From the NCBI GenBank assembly GCA_964634615.1, contig CAZWLQ010000027.1, forward strand, positions 1 to 8,087: a stretch of DNA of 8,087 bases, written 5' to 3'. This document shows, one piece after another, positions 6,537-8,087 of the stretch. The notes below the pieces were generated by a model. It was not told the DNA's origin, ran no database searches, and worked only from the letters and a program-made list of their open reading frames with translations. The DNA comes from EsbW-18 sp964634615 (GTDB lineage: Bacteria; Patescibacteriota; Minisyncoccia; Phycocordibacterales; EsbW-18). Made by a program: the position numbers and the translations under genes. Every line of letters starts with the position of its first letter. The first letter of the stretch is position 1.

Positions 6537-7322
6537 TTACTGTGCGAGTGTAATCCACACCGGAAGCGCAATGTCTTCGGCGCGAACATTCGGTGTCAGG
6601 TTGTTTTTTGCCAGGACATCAAGCACGGCGTCTTTGTCGAGGATTTTTGAAAGGAGGGGTACAACTTGCTTTCGTTTCTGTGAGAATCCTTGCCTTACGA
6701 TTTTAAAGAATCGCTCCTCATTTTTTTGTGAAAGATTTCTGCGTCCAATGTTTTTTATCGTCAGCACTGCTGAATCAACATTTGGGGAGGGCGAAAAGAA
6801 TTTTCGTGGAACACGTAGGGCAAGCTTCGGTTCACCATAGAGTTTTACAGAAAGTGACAGAATACTTTCTTTTCCGTCTCTTGCAGCAACGCGCTCTGCC
6901 ACTTCTTTTTGTACCAGCACGACCATTAAAGAGGGTTGCAGTGTTTCGGACAGGAAGCGACGCATGATTTCTCCGGTGATGTAGTACGGAATATTTGCAA
7001 CGAGCTTGTAGTGGTGTTCGCTAAGGCCCGCCTTTTTTGGATCAAACAGAAGCACATCGTCTTCAAGTAATACCAAGCGACCATCACGAACTTCTTGTGC
7101 AAATTTTTCTTGAAGTACCGGAATTAAATCGCGATCTTTTTCAATCGCAATCACGCGTGCGCCAGTCGCCAAAAGCTCTCCGGTTAAAGCCCCCTTCCCC
7201 GGACCAATCTCGAGGACGGTGTCATGCGCAGACACATCTCCCGCAGCAATAATTTTCTTCACGACTGTTTTTGATGTGAGAAAGTTCTGTCCAAGAGATT
7301 TTTTTGCTCGGTATCCTTGCAT
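6537..7322 (-). CDS. rsmA: 16S rRNA (adenine-N6,N6)-dimethyltransferase RsmA/KsgA
   Basis: RsmA uses S-adenosylmethionine to dimethylate two adjacent adenines (A1518 and A1519 in E. coli numbering) in the 3'-terminal helix of 16S rRNA during late 30S assembly. The 261-residue product is near the lower end of the usual length. Visible motifs are the N-terminal KKSLGQNFL (7-15), SAM-binding motif I EIGPGKGALT (38-47), acidic Glu61 at the end of the second strand, DD at 88-89, the catalytic NIPYYIT (110-116), FFSPSPNVDSAV (175-186) and RQGFSQKRK (210-218). All key residues are present. The ATG at 7322 follows the helicase stop as TAG-ACC-ATG, with no Shine-Dalgarno sequence, so expression is probably coupled to the upstream gene. 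The 3' end faces the CxC protein gene with a 2-base gap and no recognisable terminator. Loss of this enzyme gives kasugamycin resistance in other bacteria. Confidence 0.97.
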   Translation of the reverse strand: MQGYRAKKSLGQNFLTSKTVVKKIIAAGDVSAHDTVLEIGPGKGALTGELLATGARVIAIEKDRDLIPVLQEKFAQEVRDGRLVLLEDDVLLFDPKKAGLSEHHYKLVANIPYYITGEIMRRFLSETLQPSLMVVLVQKEVAERVAARDGKESILSLSVKLYGEPKLALRVPRKFFSPSPNVDSAVLTIKNIGRRNLSQKNEERFFKIVRQGFSQKRKQVVPLLSKILDKDAVLDVLAKNNLTPNVRAEDIALPVWITLAQ

Positions 7323-7325
7323 GGT

Positions 7326-8087
7326 CTAGAGATCGTCGAGGTTGATGGTTAATAGCTCGCGCGGACCGTCGCCATTGCTTCTGCCGAAATCGTTTCCAAA
7401 TGAGATGAGCGACGGATCAATATCGTTGAGGAAGCGCGACGGGACGGTAATGTTGGCTGACCCAAATATCGTACGAATCGAGGCGTAGGACAAGTGTGCC
7501 TGATGTTTTGCACGCGTGAGTGCCACATAAAAGAGCCGACGCTCCTCCTCACGTTCCTCCGGTGTACCGCGGGTCTCACTTCGTTCATCCGGGAATAACC
7601 CTTCTTCGAGGCCACTGATGAAGACGTGTCCAAACTCGAGTCCTTTTGCAGCGTGAATCGTCATCAACTTTACCGATGCTTCCTCGCGTACCAACGAGTC
7701 TTGGTCGCTTGCGAGTGCAGCCGCCTCGAGGAAGGCATCCAATCGTTCGTTCTCCGGAAGTTTGTCGTAGCGCGCCGCAAGGGAGGCCAACTCTTTAATG
7801 TTTAAGAGTCGCTCGTGATCATCATCGTTTCCTCCCGCGAGTTCTCGTTCAAGCCTGCTCTCAGAGAGAATGTATGCAATCACTGCAGAAGGAGTGAGTG
7901 TTTCGGTCGCGTTCTTGATGCGTTTGAGGAGCGCGCGGAAGCCATCAACTTTCGCTTTGTGTGATGCGGAGAGTTCATGTTCTGCGTTCGCAAGTACACG
8001 AAGCAATGTTGTTTTGCCAATACCACGTGCAGGCACATTAATAACGCGAGAAAGATGTGTTGGACTATCAGGATTTCTCGCAGCATG
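7326..8087 (-). CDS. uvrD: UvrD/PcrA-type superfamily 1 DNA helicase, C-terminal part (5' end beyond right edge)
   Basis: The frame stays open to the right edge, so 253 C-terminal residues are visible and the N-terminal ATPase half (Walker A) is outside. UvrD-family enzymes unwind DNA 3' to 5' using ATP in repair and replication restart. The fragment starts in domain 2B with N-x-x-D...SRVINVPARGIGKTTL (visible residues 5-28), then gives motif V TIHAAKGLEFGHVFISGLEEGLFP (143-166, in two overlapping parts: TIHAAKGLEF, then SGLEEGLFP) and motif VI EERRLFYVALTRAK (181-194). SRFLN marks the end of the motor core. Only about 32 residues follow, against roughly 90 in PcrA and E. coli UvrD, so the Tudor-like C-terminal domain seems absent. 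The GTG at 8036 is not a start, since the conserved 2B sequence continues upstream of it. rsmA follows after three bases. CPR genomes may carry several UvrD paralogues, so the exact subtype is open. Confidence 0.93.
   Translation of the reverse strand, partial: HAARNPDSPTHLSRVINVPARGIGKTTLLRVLANAEHELSASHKAKVDGFRALLKRIKNATETLTPSAVIAYILSESRLERELAGGNDDDHERLLNIKELASLAARYDKLPENERLDAFLEAAALASDQDSLVREEASVKLMTIHAAKGLEFGHVFISGLEEGLFPDERSETRGTPEEREEERRLFYVALTRAKHQAHLSYASIRTIFGSANITVPSRFLNDIDPSLISFGNDFGRSNGDGPRELLTINLDDL

Noticed and set aside
6548..6560. GTGT-AATCC-ACAC stem near the convergent stops as a bidirectional terminator
   Set aside because: The stem is only four pairs, lies inside rsmA codons and has no adjacent T-run in either direction.
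1..8087. Recoded TGA (code 25, as in Gracilibacteria)
   Set aside because: No visible gene ends in TGA, but the genes also contain no in-frame TGA and reach natural lengths with the standard code. Six stops are too few to draw a conclusion.
1..8087. CRISPR arrays, insertion sequences, tRNA or rRNA genes
   Set aside because: No regularly spaced repeats, transposase motifs, terminal inverted repeats or tRNA-like cloverleaf were seen, and nearly all bases are in supported coding frames.

Overview
The window looks like a piece of a Patescibacteria (Candidate Phyla Radiation, CPR) chromosome, probably from the Paceibacteria/Parcubacteria side. This is inferred from protein style, not from a search. 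The signs are very tight gene packing (the only gap over 3 bases is 89 bases), several secreted or membrane proteins of kinds I recall as CPR-typical, and mid-range GC. All visible stops are TAA or TAG, and the standard code reads cleanly.

Left block, minus strand (5062 down to 1): three genes in one probable operon. In transcription order they are (a) a single-pass membrane protein with two DxDxDG calcium-binding-type repeats outside the membrane, (b) a 632-residue secreted protein with eight cysteines and a C-terminal beta-rich, lectin-like domain, and (c) a VirB6/TrbL-like polytopic membrane protein with a long cytoplasmic coiled-coil tail that runs off the left edge. Gene (c) is open for 725 codons; it has no stop inside the window. 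I read the three as the envelope part of a type IV secretion-like (T4SS-like) apparatus. The ATPases such a machine needs (VirB4 or VirD4 type) are not in the window and could lie beyond the left edge.

Middle, plus strand (5152 to 6534): a divergent two-gene unit. The first gene encodes a secreted protein with a peptidoglycan-binding domain followed by an IPT/TIG immunoglobulin-like domain. The second encodes a small membrane-anchored protein with a CxC motif and four cysteines. The two divergent units share an 89-base intergenic region that must hold both promoters.

Right block, minus strand (8087 down to 6537): housekeeping genes. The 3' part of a UvrD/PcrA-type helicase gene is followed after 3 bases by rsmA (ksgA), the 16S rRNA dimethyltransferase. 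rsmA meets the plus-strand pair tail to tail with only 2 bases between the stop codons.

The genes follow one economical plan. Every same-strand junction is either a 1-base stop/start overlap or a stop, three bases and ATG. None of the starts visible here has a convincing Shine-Dalgarno sequence. The best candidate for a new system is the secreted and membrane cluster at 1-6534: a cell-envelope apparatus with a lectin-like module, calcium-binding repeats and a wall-binding protein, which might act in surface attachment, DNA uptake or protein transfer. No function is demonstrated by the sequence.
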